DNA of 61,506 nt from Actinomadura formosensis NBRC 14204. GTDB lineage: Bacteria > Actinomycetota > Actinomycetes > Streptosporangiales > Streptosporangiaceae. The DNA lies in assembly GCF_001552155.1 (NCBI RefSeq), contig NZ_BCQQ01000029.1:1-61506 (forward strand), read 5' to 3'. The notes beneath the pieces were generated by a model. The model ran no database searches, was not told the origin of the DNA, and saw only the letters and a list, made by a program, of their open reading frames with translations. Positions 17,069 to 26,082 of this stretch are shown here, piece by piece; positions within the stretch are counted from its first letter, which is position 1; every line of letters begins with the position of its first letter. Both the position numbers and the translations under genes were made by a program.

Positions 17069-17107
17069 CCGCGCCGGGGCACGGCGCGGGCCGGGGCACG
17101 GCCCGCG
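17069..17107. terminator. Twin tandem hairpins between convergent genes
   Basis: Two successive stems, CCGCGCCG/CGGCGCGG (17069-17089) and CGCGGGCCG/CGGCCCGCG (17085-17107), have the same GGGCA loop. They lie in the 73-bp gap between genes ending at 17036 (+) and 17110 (-) and can serve both strands. A GCCGCGTCGA-type decamer repeated three times (17047-17070) precedes them. Confidence 0.6.
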
Positions 17108-17109
17108 GC

Positions 17110-17697
17110 TCACCGGGCCGCGGTGCCCTCTCCGCCGCGGACCAGCAGGACGCTCCAGCGTTCCAGGGCGGGGCCGGTGCGCGCCAGGACGCGCCGCGCG
17201 GCCAGCCCGCGGCCGATCGTGCCCGGATGCCACAGCGGATGCCCGGGGCCGTCCACGACGACCCGGACGGCGGCGACCGGCAGCGTGGCGGCACGTGCGG
17301 CGATCACGGCCGACTCCATGTCGGCGGCTCGCGCGCCCTGCGCCGCCCAGACCGCGCGTTCCTTGCCGTGGACGACATGATCGGTGGTCACGAGGGGGCC
17401 GACCTGCACGTTCAGGCCGTCGCGGATCAGCTCCCCGGCGAGCAGGCGCGGGGCGCTGCACGGCACCACCGTGCCTTCGGGGCCGCGGATCTCGTCCGCG
17501 ACCAGGACGTCGCCCGGCCGCAGCCGCCCGTCGAGCGCGCCGCCGAAGCCGACGGTGACGAGGGCGGCGCAGGCGTCCGGCAGCCGGTCCGCGCGCCGGG
17601 CGCGGTAGCCGACGACCACGACCGGCGTCCGGATGAGCCCGCGGCGGACCGCGCGGGCCTCGACGCGCAGCGCGGCGCACACCACCGGGCCGAGCAT
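17110..17697 (-). CDS. Nucleoside phosphorylase superfamily protein (HpnG-like)
   Basis: This protein of about 195 aa resembles the PNP/UDP-phosphorylase fold: an N-terminal ALRVEARAVRRG segment, VTVGFGGALDGRLRPGDVLVAD, and the ARAADMESAVIA motif containing the Met-Glu that binds ribose. It is close in style to hopanoid-associated HpnG (adenosylhopane to ribosylhopane step) or futalosine/MTA nucleosidases; no other hopanoid genes are in the window, so specificity is open. The ATG at 17697 has GGGGA 7 nt upstream. A longer in-frame start exists at 17790 but the added residues do not fit the fold. Confidence 0.65.
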   Translation of the reverse strand: MLGPVVCAALRVEARAVRRGLIRTPVVVVGYRARRADRLPDACAALVTVGFGGALDGRLRPGDVLVADEIRGPEGTVVPCSAPRLLAGELIRDGLNVQVGPLVTTDHVVHGKERAVWAAQGARAADMESAVIAARAATLPVAAVRVVVDGPGHPLWHPGTIGRGLAARRVLARTGPALERWSVLLVRGGEGTAAR

Positions 17698-17842
17698 CGG
17701 CGCATCCCCGTCCTCACGATCCGCGGTCACCCGTCCAGCGAAACACGAGGTCACCGGAAGATCCAGCCGCGTCACCGCGCGGTACCGCATTCGTCCCGGT
17801 GAGATCGGCCCCGGGGAGGGTGGCGGCGGCCCGGCATGCCCC

Positions 17843-17848
17843 TAGACT
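17843..17848 (+). promoter_or_regulatory. -10 element of leaderless lipoprotein promoter
   Basis: TAGACT is followed by 6 nt and the ATG at 17855. It is identical to the hexamer before hisD. Confidence 0.5.
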
Positions 17849-17854
17849 CCCGGC

Positions 17855-18190
17855 ATGACCTCCTTGCCCCTCCGGCGGAAGCTGGCCGTCCTCCCGTTTC
17901 TCGCGCTGTCGCTCGGCGCCGTGGCCGCGTGCGGCGGCGAGAACAGCAAGACCTCCTGCGACGTCAACTCCTGCACGGTGACCTTCGACCGGGGCGTCGA
18001 CGCGAGCGCGTCCGTCCTCGGGGTGAAAGCGGAGCTCGTGAGCGTGCAGGGCGAGACGGTCACCCTCAAGATCGCGGGCCAGACCGTGACCGTGCCGGTG
18101 GGCGACGGCGAGCAGGCGGAGGGGTTCACCGTCTCGGTCCAGTCGGTCACCAAGGACAACGTCGTCGTGAAGATCTCCAACAACGGCTGA
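17855..18190 (+). CDS. Small secreted lipoprotein
   Basis: This 111-aa protein has a lipoprotein signal peptide: a basic N-terminus (LRRK), a hydrophobic stretch and the lipobox AVAAC at about residues 22-26, the substrate for Lgt (encoded in this window) and LspA. The mature domain contains Cys in TSCDVNSCTVTF and is predicted to be mostly beta strand, with alternating Val/Thr. I do not recognise a family. The start is fixed by the signal peptide and the upstream -10. Confidence 0.75.
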   Translation: MTSLPLRRKLAVLPFLALSLGAVAACGGENSKTSCDVNSCTVTFDRGVDASASVLGVKAELVSVQGETVTLKIAGQTVTVPVGDGEQAEGFTVSVQSVTKDNVVVKISNNG

Positions 18191-18196
18191 ACCCGT

Positions 18197-18202
18197 TAAG
18201 AT
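18197..18202 (+). promoter_or_regulatory. -10 element of leaderless promoter for the winged-helix gene
   Basis: TAAGAT, then 6 nt, then ATG at 18209. The preceding gene ends only 7 bp before it, so this gene can be read separately from the lipoprotein gene. Confidence 0.5.
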
Positions 18203-18208
18203 TCGCAC

Positions 18209-19384
18209 ATGCGTTCGATGAAACCGGCGGAGCGGCGGGCCCGGCTCGCGCTCCGCCACCGGCTCGCCCCGCCGGCCCGGACCGACGACGTCCTCGGCAT
18301 CGCCCGGTCCATGGTGGTCCTGCACGCCACCGACCCGGCGACGGTGTTCCTGTCGGTCGCGGCCCGCAGCGTCGAGGCCGGCCCCGGCGCGGTGGAGCGG
18401 GCCCTGTACGACGACCGGACGCTGCTGCGGATGCTCGCGATGCGCCGGACGATGTTCGTCGCGCCCGTCGATCTCGTTCCGGTGCTGCAGGCGTCCACGG
18501 CGAACGGGCTGGCCGCCAAGCAGCGCGCCACCTATGCGCGGCTGATCGAGCGCGGCAGCGACATCTCCGGCGTCCCGTCCTGGTTCGCCGAGGCCGAGGA
18601 GGCCGCGCACAAGGCGCTGCTGGCGCGCGGCGAGGCGACGGGCGCCCAGCTCAGCGCCGACGTGCCGGTGCTGCGGACGCAGGTCGACCCGGCCCCGGGC
18701 AAGTCCTACTCCCGTCCCACGAGCGTCACCACCTGGGTCCTCGTCACGCTCGGCTGCGAGGGCCGCATCGTGCGGGGGCGGCCCAACGGATCGTGGACCA
18801 GCAGCCAGTACAGGTGGTCGCCCGTCGAGGCGTGGCTGCCCGGCGGCATCGAGGACGTCCCGGCCGGCGAGGCGCGCACGGAGCTCGTCCGCCGCTGGCT
18901 GCGCGCGTTCGGCCCCGCCCCGGTCGCGGACCTGAAGTGGTGGACGGGCTGGACCGCCGGTGACGTCAAGAAGGCCCTCGCGCCGCTCGATGTCACCGAG
19001 GTCGATCTCGGCGGCGGCACCGGGCTCGTCCTGTCCGACGACCTGGAGCCGGCGCCCGAACCGGAGCCGTGGGCGGCGCTGCTGCCCGCGCTCGACCCGA
19101 CGCCGATGGGCTGGCGGGAGCGCGGCTGGTTCCTCGGCGGCCACGGCCCGGCGCTGTTCGACCGGAACGGCAACATCGGCCCGTCGGTGTGGTGGGACGG
19201 CCGTATCGTCGGCGGCTGGGCGCAGCGCAAGGACGGCGAGATCGCCGTCCGCGTCCTGGAGGACGTCGGCGCCGAGGCCGGGGCGGCGATCGAGCGGGAG
19301 GCGGCGCGCATGTCGGCCTGGTACGGCGACGTCCGCGCGATCCCCCGCTTCCGCACCCCGCTGGAACGCGAGCTCACGTCCTGA
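18209..19384 (+). CDS. Winged-helix DNA-binding protein, YcaQ/AlkZ superfamily (HTH_42)
   Basis: This 391-aa protein matches the HTH_42 superfamily, which includes DNA glycosylases that unhook interstrand crosslinks. Family-like segments are RRARLALRHRLAPP, MLAMRRTMFVAP, PTSVTTWVLVTLGCEGRIVRGRP and WFLGGHGPALFD. In active AlkZ/YcaQ enzymes a Gln-x-Asp/Gln motif lies near the N-terminus; here the matching region reads VVLHATDPATVF, so the usual catalytic Gln is not evident and DNA repair activity is uncertain. Length and architecture (tandem winged helices plus a C-terminal barrel-like part) are normal. Leaderless start. Confidence 0.78.
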   Translation: MRSMKPAERRARLALRHRLAPPARTDDVLGIARSMVVLHATDPATVFLSVAARSVEAGPGAVERALYDDRTLLRMLAMRRTMFVAPVDLVPVLQASTANGLAAKQRATYARLIERGSDISGVPSWFAEAEEAAHKALLARGEATGAQLSADVPVLRTQVDPAPGKSYSRPTSVTTWVLVTLGCEGRIVRGRPNGSWTSSQYRWSPVEAWLPGGIEDVPAGEARTELVRRWLRAFGPAPVADLKWWTGWTAGDVKKALAPLDVTEVDLGGGTGLVLSDDLEPAPEPEPWAALLPALDPTPMGWRERGWFLGGHGPALFDRNGNIGPSVWWDGRIVGGWAQRKDGEIAVRVLEDVGAEAGAAIEREAARMSAWYGDVRAIPRFRTPLERELTS

Positions 19385-19408
19385 CCGGGGGCGACACCGG
19401 AACGTGAT

Positions 19409-19428
19409 GCCCGCCCACCTCCGCGGGC
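19409..19428 (+). terminator. Hairpin after the winged-helix gene
   Basis: GCCCGC and GCGGGC pair around an 8-nt loop, 25 bp past the stop. No T tract. Confidence 0.4.
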
Positions 19429-19434
19429 GGATAT

Positions 19435-19450
19435 CCTACCGAGTAGTAGG
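19435..19450 (+). promoter_or_regulatory. Possible operator before the CocE-type hydrolase
   Basis: CCTAC-N6-GTAGG is a dyad 22 bp before the start at 19472, within a less GC-rich patch that also has TATCCT as a possible -10. No regulator gene is adjacent. Confidence 0.35.
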
Positions 19451-19471
19451 GAAATCGCGGATGGAGGCGGC

Positions 19472-21163
19472 ATGGCTCTCTGGAACCGACTGCCAGCTCC
19501 ATCGATCAGGCTGCCCCGCCCGCACGGGCTGACCCGCTACACCGTCCAGCGCGACCTGCCGGTGACCATGCCGGACGGTGTCACGCTGCTCGCCGACCGG
19601 TACACCCCCGCCGGTGTGGAGCGTCCGCCCACGATCCTGGTGCGGACCCCCTACGGGCGGCGCGGACCCGCCGCCCTCGCCAACGGGCTGCTGTTCGTCC
19701 CGTTCGGCTTCCAGCTGGTCGTGCAGAGCACGCGCGGAACGTCCGGTTCCGGCGGCGAGTTCGACCCGCTCGGCCACGAACGCGACGACGGGCTCGTCAC
19801 CGTCGAGTGGCTGAAGCGGCAGCCCTGGTTCCACGGCTCGTTCGCGACGTTCGGCCCCAGCTATCTCGGCTACTCGGCGTGGGCGCTCGCCGCCGAGGCC
19901 GGTCCGGAGCTGAAGGCGATGGCGCTGCAGATCACCGCGTCCTCCTTCCGGGACGCCGCGTACGTGGGCGGGTCGTTCGCGCTGGAGTCCACGCTCACCT
20001 GGACCGACCTCACGCACCGGCAGCAGCGCCCGCTCGGCATGATCACCGCGCCGCTGGTCTCCCGGCGCCGGGCCGTGCGGGCCGCCCGGTCCGGCCGCCC
20101 CCTCTCCGAACTGGACATGCTCGCCGGCGGGCAGTCGATGCGCTTCTACCAGGACCTCCTCGCCAACCACGCGACCCCCGGCGGCTACTGGGACCGGCGC
20201 GACTTCAGCGGGACCGTCGGCCAGGTCAGCGCGCCCGTCACCCTCCTCGGCGGCTGGTACGACGTGTTCCTGCCCTGGGAGATCAAGGACTACCTCGCGC
20301 TGCGCTCCGCCGGGCACGCCCCGTACCTGACCATCGGCCCCTGGTGGCACACCGACGCCCGGCACGGCCTGCCCGGCATCCGCGAGTCGCTCGCCTGGTT
20401 CCGCGCCCACCTGCAGGGCGACCCGTCCGGGCTGCGGCCCGACCCCGTCCGCCTCTACATCACGGGCGCCCGCGAGTGGCGCGGCTACCGGGACTGGCCC
20501 CCGCCCGGCATGCGGCAGGTGCGCTGGCACCTGCACGCCGGCCGCGGCCTCGGCGAGGACGGCCCGCAGGACCACCCGCCGAGCACCTACACCTTCGACC
20601 CGGCCCGCCCGACGCCCGCGCTCGGCGGCCCCACCCTGCTCGGCAGCTCCCGACCGGTCGATCACCGGCCGCTGGAGCGCCGCCCCGACGTCCTGGTGTT
20701 CACCTCCCCCGTCCTCACCGGCGACCTGGACGTGATCGGCCCGGTCGGCGCCGACCTGTTCGTCCGCTCCGACCGCGAGCACACCGACTTCGTCGTCCGG
20801 CTCTGCGACGTCGCCCCGGACGGGACGTCCCGCAACGTCTGCGAGGGCGGCCTGCGCCTGCCCGCCGTCGCCGACAAGCCCGTCGGGACGGACGGCGTCC
20901 GCCGCATCGCGGTCGACCTGTGGCCCGCCGGCCACCGCTTCGCCCGCGGCCACCGCGTCCGTGTCCACGTCACCAGCGGCGCCCACCCCAAGGTCGCCGC
21001 CAACCCCGGCACCGGCGAACCCCTCGCCACCCCCGCTACCCGCATGCTCAAGGCGAACCAGGAGGTCTTCCACGACCCCGGCCGCCCGTCGGCGATCATC
21101 CTCCCGATCGCCGAGCACTCGCCCGAGTCGGCGACCCCGGCCCCCGAAGAGGACCCCCTGTAG
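19472..21163 (+). CDS. CocE/NonD-family hydrolase (X-Pro dipeptidyl-peptidase-like)
   Basis: This 563-aa alpha/beta hydrolase has a C-terminal jelly-roll domain. The nucleophile is in FGPSYLGYSAW (Gly-x-Ser-Tyr-x-Gly), the acid probably Asp in GGWYDVFLPW, and the His in IGPWWHTD. The C-terminal part (RIAVDLWPAGHRFARGHRVRVHV) is the typical beta-sandwich. Family members cleave esters, beta-lactams or Xaa-Pro peptides; the substrate is unknown. There is no signal peptide, so it is cytoplasmic. GGAGG lies 5 nt before the ATG. It converges on the ATP-grasp gene with only 4 bp between stops. Confidence 0.88.
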   Translation: MALWNRLPAPSIRLPRPHGLTRYTVQRDLPVTMPDGVTLLADRYTPAGVERPPTILVRTPYGRRGPAALANGLLFVPFGFQLVVQSTRGTSGSGGEFDPLGHERDDGLVTVEWLKRQPWFHGSFATFGPSYLGYSAWALAAEAGPELKAMALQITASSFRDAAYVGGSFALESTLTWTDLTHRQQRPLGMITAPLVSRRRAVRAARSGRPLSELDMLAGGQSMRFYQDLLANHATPGGYWDRRDFSGTVGQVSAPVTLLGGWYDVFLPWEIKDYLALRSAGHAPYLTIGPWWHTDARHGLPGIRESLAWFRAHLQGDPSGLRPDPVRLYITGAREWRGYRDWPPPGMRQVRWHLHAGRGLGEDGPQDHPPSTYTFDPARPTPALGGPTLLGSSRPVDHRPLERRPDVLVFTSPVLTGDLDVIGPVGADLFVRSDREHTDFVVRLCDVAPDGTSRNVCEGGLRLPAVADKPVGTDGVRRIAVDLWPAGHRFARGHRVRVHVTSGAHPKVAANPGTGEPLATPATRMLKANQEVFHDPGRPSAIILPIAEHSPESATPAPEEDPL

Positions 21164-21167
21164 CCGC

Positions 21168-22013
21168 CTAGAGGCGGGCGGCGATCGCCTTGGCGAACCG
21201 CTCCGCGCTGCCGGGGCCGTGGTGGAGGTAGAGGCTGGGTTCGGTCAGTTCGAGTTCGATGATGAGCGGGGCGCCGTCCGGGCCCGGGACGAGGTCGACG
21301 CGGGCGTAGAGGGGGTCCTCGCCGACCGGGACGGCCGCCAGGGCGCGGACGGCGACGTCCAGTTCGGCGTCGGTGGCCGTCGCGGCGGTGACCTGGCCGC
21401 GTGCGGTGTCGTCGCGGACGGGACCCTGGATTCCGGCTCCGGCGGTGAGGATCTGGGCCTTGCGCCCGGCGTGGCTGTACTCGCCGTCGCAGAAGACGAG
21501 GGCCGTCTCGCCGGCGGTGTCGACCGCGGGCAGGTACGGCTGGACCATCGCCGTGCGTCCCGCGTCCCGCAGGGAACGCAGGTGGGCGCGGGCCCGGTCC
21601 TCCTCGCCCGGGCCCCATCGGGCCGTGTCGCCCGAGCCGATGGAGACGGCCGGCTTGATGACGTACTCCGGCCATCCGGACGGGATGTCGCCGGGGTCCC
21701 ACAGGGTCGGCACGACGGGCAGGCCCGCGTCGGCGAGGTCGCGGAGGTAGCGCTTGTCGGTGTTCCACCGGACGATCCCGGCCGGGTTCAGGACGCGCGG
21801 CAGGCCCTGCGCCCACGCCACGAACTCCTCGCGGCGGGACGTGTAGTCCCAGGTGGAGCGGATGACCACCAGGTCGTACCGGGACCAGTCGACGTCGGCG
21901 TCCCAGATGACGGGCTCGGCGCCGATGTCCAGGCGGGCGAGGGCGCCGATCAGGTCCTGGACATCGTCGCTGCCGCCCGGCAGCAGGGAACAGGTCGCGA
22001 ACGCGATGGTCAT
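21168..22013 (-). CDS. ATP-grasp family ligase of unknown specificity
   Basis: This 281-aa protein has an N-terminal Rossmann-like part (YDLVVIRSTWDYTSRREEF) and ATP-grasp motifs: Lys in YVIKPAVSIGSGDT, MVQPYLP, ALVFCDGEYSHA, ARVDLVPGPDGAPLIIELELTEPSLYL. Relatives are annotated as RimK-like or glutathione-synthetase-like ligases, some in antibiotic pathways; the acceptor here is unknown. GAGGA lies 7 nt before the ATG. It lies 13 bp downstream of hisF on the same strand, so it may be transcribed as the last cistron of the his unit. Confidence 0.75.
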   Translation of the reverse strand: MTIAFATCSLLPGGSDDVQDLIGALARLDIGAEPVIWDADVDWSRYDLVVIRSTWDYTSRREEFVAWAQGLPRVLNPAGIVRWNTDKRYLRDLADAGLPVVPTLWDPGDIPSGWPEYVIKPAVSIGSGDTARWGPGEEDRARAHLRSLRDAGRTAMVQPYLPAVDTAGETALVFCDGEYSHAGRKAQILTAGAGIQGPVRDDTARGQVTAATATDAELDVAVRALAAVPVGEDPLYARVDLVPGPDGAPLIIELELTEPSLYLHHGPGSAERFAKAIAARL

Positions 22014-22026
22014 GCGGGGGTCCTCT

Positions 22027-22784
<758 letters not shown>

Positions 22785-22788
<4 letters not shown>

Positions 22789-23504
22789 CTCACGGCCTCC
22801 AGGGCCTCTTCCAGCGTGAACGCCCGCGCGTACAGGGCCTTGCCGACGATCGCGCCCTCGACGCCGTCACCGGTGAGGGCGGCGAGGGCGCGCAGGTCGT
22901 CCAGCGAGGACACGCCGCCGGACGCGACGACGGGCTTGTCCGTCCGGGAGCAGACCTCGCGGAGCAGTTCGGTGTTGGGGCCGCGCAACGTCCCGTCCTT
23001 GGTGACGTCGGTGACGACGTAACGCGGGCAGCCGTCGTCCTCCAGCCGGGCGAGGACCTCCCACAGGTCGCCGCCCTCCCGCGTCCAGCCCCGCGCGGCG
23101 AGCGTCGTCCCGCGCACGTCCAGCCCCACCGCGATCCTGTCGCCGTGCGAGGCGATGATCTTGCGGCACCAGCCGGGGTTCTCCAGCGCGGCGGTGCCGA
23201 TGTTGACGCGGGCGCACCCGGTGGACAGGGCCGCCTCCAGCGACGCGTCGTCCCGGATGCCGCCGGACAGCTCGACCTTCACATCCAGCTTCCCGGTCAC
23301 CTCGGCGAGCAGCTCCCGGTTGGAGCCGCGCCCGAAGGCGGCGTCCAGGTCCACGAGATGGATCCACTCCGCCCCCGCCCGCTGCCAGGCCAGCGCCGCC
23401 TCCAGCGGGGCGCCGTAGGAGGTCTCGGTCCCGGCCTCGCCCTGGACCAGGCGGACCGCCTGGCCGTCGGCGACGTCGACCGCGGGAAGGAGCGTCAAAG
23501 TCAT
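22785..23504 (-). CDS. priA: Bifunctional HisA/TrpF isomerase PriA
   Basis: PriA isomerises both ProFAR (histidine) and phosphoribosylanthranilate (tryptophan). The 239-aa barrel has the acid/base pair Asp10 and Asp170, and the dual-substrate residues Arg18, Arg138 and Trp140 (in [10 protein letters not shown]), which fits PriA rather than a His-only enzyme. No trpF is present in the window, consistent with dual use. A 34-bp gap separates it from hisH and it has its own leaderless promoter (CTCGATAGGGT, 6 nt, ATG), sharing that word with the trpB upstream array. Confidence 0.94.
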
Positions 23505-23510
23505 GCGGAA

Positions 23511-23521
23511 ACCCTATCGAG
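23511..23521 (-). promoter_or_regulatory. priA promoter with CTCGATAGGGT element
   Basis: TAGGGT lies 6 nt before the ATG. With its upstream flank it gives CTCGATAGGGT, identical over 11 bases to both full repeats upstream of trpB. It may be a -10 with shared flank, a regulator site, or both. Confidence 0.5.
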
Positions 23522-23538
23522 GCAGAGGGGCGGGCTGA

Positions 23539-24174
23539 TCAGGCGATCGTGGTGAGCCAGTTGCGCAGGAGGTGCGCGCCGGCGTCACCGGACTTCTCCG
23601 GGTGGAACTGGGTGGCGCACAGGGGGCCGTTCTCGACCGCGGCGACGAAGCGGTCGCCGTGCTCGGCCCAGGTGACCAGCGGCGGCTCGATGAGGCCGGT
23701 CGGGTCGGGCTCCAGGTCCCAGGTGCGGGCGGCGTAGGAGTGGACGAAGTAGAACCGCGCGTCCGCCAGGCCGGCGAAGAGGGTGGAGCCCTCGGGCACC
23801 TCGACCGTGTTCCAGCCCATGTGCGGGACGACCGGCGCGTGCAGCCGGTCGACCGTGCCCGGCCATTCGCCGCAGCCCTCGGTGGTGACGCCGTGCTCGA
23901 TGCCCTTGGTGAACAGGATCTGCATGCCGACGCAGATGCCGAGGACGGGGCGCCCGCCCGCGAGGCGGCGCCCGATGATCTGGTCGCCGCGCACCGCGCG
24001 CAGACCCGCCATGCAGGCGGCGAACGCGCCGACGCCGGGGACGACCAGGCCGTCGGCGTTCAGCGCGGCGTCCCAGTCGGCGGTGACGGTCACCTCGGCG
24101 CCGGCGCGGGCCACGGCGCGTTCGGCGGAGCGCAGGTTGCCGGAACCGTAGTCGAGGATGACGATCTTCGTCAC
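23539..24174 (-). CDS. hisH: Imidazole glycerol phosphate synthase glutaminase subunit
   Basis: HisH hydrolyses glutamine to feed ammonia to HisF. The 211-aa class-I glutamine amidotransferase has [14 protein letters not shown], the nucleophile in GICVGMQ, and the His/Glu in [11 protein letters not shown] use GTG at 24174 because it overlaps the stop of the small upstream gene in GTGA, like other junctions in this operon; GTG at 24180 would add two residues. Confidence 0.94.
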   Translation of the reverse strand: MTKIVILDYGSGNLRSAERAVARAGAEVTVTADWDAALNADGLVVPGVGAFAACMAGLRAVRGDQIIGRRLAGGRPVLGICVGMQILFTKGIEHGVTTEGCGEWPGTVDRLHAPVVPHMGWNTVEVPEGSTLFAGLADARFYFVHSYAARTWDLEPDPTGLIEPPLVTWAEHGDRFVAAVENGPLCATQFHPEKSGDAGAHLLRNWLTTIA

Positions 24175-24341
24175 AGCCACACCACTCCCCCGGCGAACGC
24201 CAGCCCGGCGAGGACGAGGAGGATCAGCGCGCCGATCTTGATGCCCTGCTTGATGAAGCTGTAGACGCCGGCCAGCAGGAACGCCGCGATCGCGAAGACC
24301 GCCACATTGCCGTAGGTGAAGTGCAGGTCGCCGATCTCCAC
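24171..24341 (-). CDS. Small two-helix membrane protein inside the his operon
   Basis: This 56-codon gene starts with GTG at 24341, 2 bp after the hisB stop, and overlaps hisH by GTGA. The product has two hydrophobic helices (about residues 12-30 and 37-56) with a short polar loop KQGIKIG, and a polar N-terminus [11 protein letters not shown]. Perfect coupling on both sides argues that it is real. I know of no function. It could anchor or modulate a His enzyme at the membrane, or simply be a translational bridge between hisB and hisH. Confidence 0.78.
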   Translation of the reverse strand: MEIGDLHFTYGNVAVFAIAAFLLAGVYSFIKQGIKIGALILLVLAGLAFAGGVVWL

Positions 24342-24343
24342 GG

Positions 24344-24937
24344 CTACAGTGCCCCCTTGGTCGACGGGATGCCGTGCACCTTCGGGTCGAGGGCCACCGC
24401 GTCGCGCAGCGCGCGGGCGAGGGCCTTGAACTGCGCCTCCACGATGTGGTGGGCGTTGCGCCCGTACGGGACGTGGACGTGCAGCGCCACCCGGGCGTTC
24501 GACACGAACGACTCGAAGATGTGCCGGGTCATCGTGGTGTCGTACTCGGGGCCGATCATCGGGGCCATGCCGTCCGGCTCGACGTGCACCAGGTAGGGGC
24601 GGCCGGACACGTCCACGGTGACCTGCGCGAGCGCCTCGTCCAGCGGGATCGAGGCGTCGGCGAAGCGGCGGATGCCGGCCTTGTCGCCGAGCGCCGCGCG
24701 GAACGCCCGGCCGAGCGCGATGGCGGTGTCCTCGATCGTGTGGTGGCTGTCGATGTGCAGGTCACCGGTGGTCTTGACGGTCAGGTCGAACGACCCGTGC
24801 TTGCCGAGCTGGGCCAGCATGTGGTCGAAGAATCCGACGCCGGTCGCGACGTCGACCTGCCCGGTCCCGTCGAGGTCGATCTCGACGAGAACCTGGGTCT
24901 CCTTGGTCCCGCGCTCGACTCGTCCCTTGCGCGTCAC
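24344..24937 (-). CDS. hisB: Imidazoleglycerol-phosphate dehydratase
   Basis: HisB removes water from IGP using two Mn2+ ions. The 197-aa monofunctional form shows the metal motifs [22 protein letters not shown] and [11 protein letters not shown]. The start is GTG at 24937, overlapping the hisC stop in GTGA. The phosphatase domain seen in enterobacterial HisB is absent, as usual in actinobacteria. Confidence 0.96.
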   Translation of the reverse strand: MTRKGRVERGTKETQVLVEIDLDGTGQVDVATGVGFFDHMLAQLGKHGSFDLTVKTTGDLHIDSHHTIEDTAIALGRAFRAALGDKAGIRRFADASIPLDEALAQVTVDVSGRPYLVHVEPDGMAPMIGPEYDTTMTRHIFESFVSNARVALHVHVPYGRNAHHIVEAQFKALARALRDAVALDPKVHGIPSTKGAL

Positions 24938-26082
24938 AGGCTCTCCTCACTGTTCCCCACGGAACCGGCCCGGGGGGTGCGGGGGGCCGTCCCCCCTCGC
25001 GATTGCTTGAGTGCGGTGCGGAACGCGGCCATCTCCGCGGGGGTGCCGACGCTCACCCGCAGCCACTCGGGCGGTCCCACCTCCCGGATCAGCACACCGC
25101 GTTCGAGCAGGTCCTCCCAGACCCCGCGGCGGTCGGGGAACGTCCCGAACAGGACGAAGTTGGCGTCGGAGTCGGCGACCCGGAACCCTTCGGCGCGCAG
25201 CCACGCGACGATCCCGTCACGCTCGCGGCGCAGCGCCTCGACGCCGCCGAGCAGTTCCCCGCCGTGCGCGAGGGCGGTGCGGGCGACGGCCTGGGTGACG
25301 GCCGACAGGTGGTACGGCAGCCGGACGAGCAGCAGCGCGTCGATCACGGCGGGGTCGGCGGCCAGGTAGCCGAGCCGGGTCCCGGCCATCGCGAACGCCT
25401 TCGACATCGTCCGGGTGACGATCAGGCGGGGGTGACCGTCCAGCAGCGTCAGCGCGGAGGGGGTGCCCGCGCGGCGGAACTCGGCGTACGCCTCGTCCAC
25501 GACGACCATGCCGGGCGCGGCCTCCAGCACCGCCCTGATCGCCTCCAGCGGCAGGGCGGTGCCGGTCGGGTTGTTCGGTGAGGTGAGGAACACGATGTCG
25601 GGACGGTGCTCCTCGACGGCCGCGAGGGCGCGCCCGGGTTCGAGGCCGAAGTCCTCGTCGCGGGAGGCGTTCACCCAGCGGGTCCCGGACACGGCGGTGA
25701 TGATCGGGTGCATCGAGTAGGACGGCTCGAAGCCGAGCGCGGTGCGGCCCGTCCCGCCGAACGCCTGCAGGATCTGCTGGATGATCTCGTTGGAGCCGTT
25801 CGCCGCCCACACCCGGTCCGCGGTGAGGCCCGCGCCGGGCGTGTCGGTGTTGAGGAACGCCGCGAGGTCCTCGCGGAGCGCGACGGCGTCCCGGTCGGGG
25901 TAGCGGTTGAGGGACCCGGCGACGTCCATGACGGCTTCGCCGAGCGCCTTCACGAGCCGCTCGGACGGCGGGTAGGGGTTCTCGTTGGTGTTCAGCGCGT
26001 ACGGGACGTCCAGCTGGGGCGCGCCATAGGGTTCCCTGCCGCGCAGGTCGTCCCGCAGCGGCAGGTCGTTCAGCGAGGTCAC
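24934..26082 (-). CDS. hisC: Histidinol-phosphate aminotransferase
   Basis: HisC transfers an amino group from glutamate to imidazole acetol phosphate with PLP. The 382-aa type-I aminotransferase has [31 protein letters not shown] and the PLP lysine in [15 protein letters not shown]. The start is GTG at 26082, overlapping the hisD stop in GTGA. A much longer open frame runs upstream but is the shadow of hisD. The C-terminus has a short Arg/Gly/Pro-rich tail. Confidence 0.95.
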   Translation of the reverse strand: MTSLNDLPLRDDLRGREPYGAPQLDVPYALNTNENPYPPSERLVKALGEAVMDVAGSLNRYPDRDAVALREDLAAFLNTDTPGAGLTADRVWAANGSNEIIQQILQAFGGTGRTALGFEPSYSMHPIITAVSGTRWVNASRDEDFGLEPGRALAAVEEHRPDIVFLTSPNNPTGTALPLEAIRAVLEAAPGMVVVDEAYAEFRRAGTPSALTLLDGHPRLIVTRTMSKAFAMAGTRLGYLAADPAVIDALLLVRLPYHLSAVTQAVARTALAHGGELLGGVEALRRERDGIVAWLRAEGFRVADSDANFVLFGTFPDRRGVWEDLLERGVLIREVGPPEWLRVSVGTPAEMAAFRTALKQSRGGTAPRTPRAGSVGNSEESL

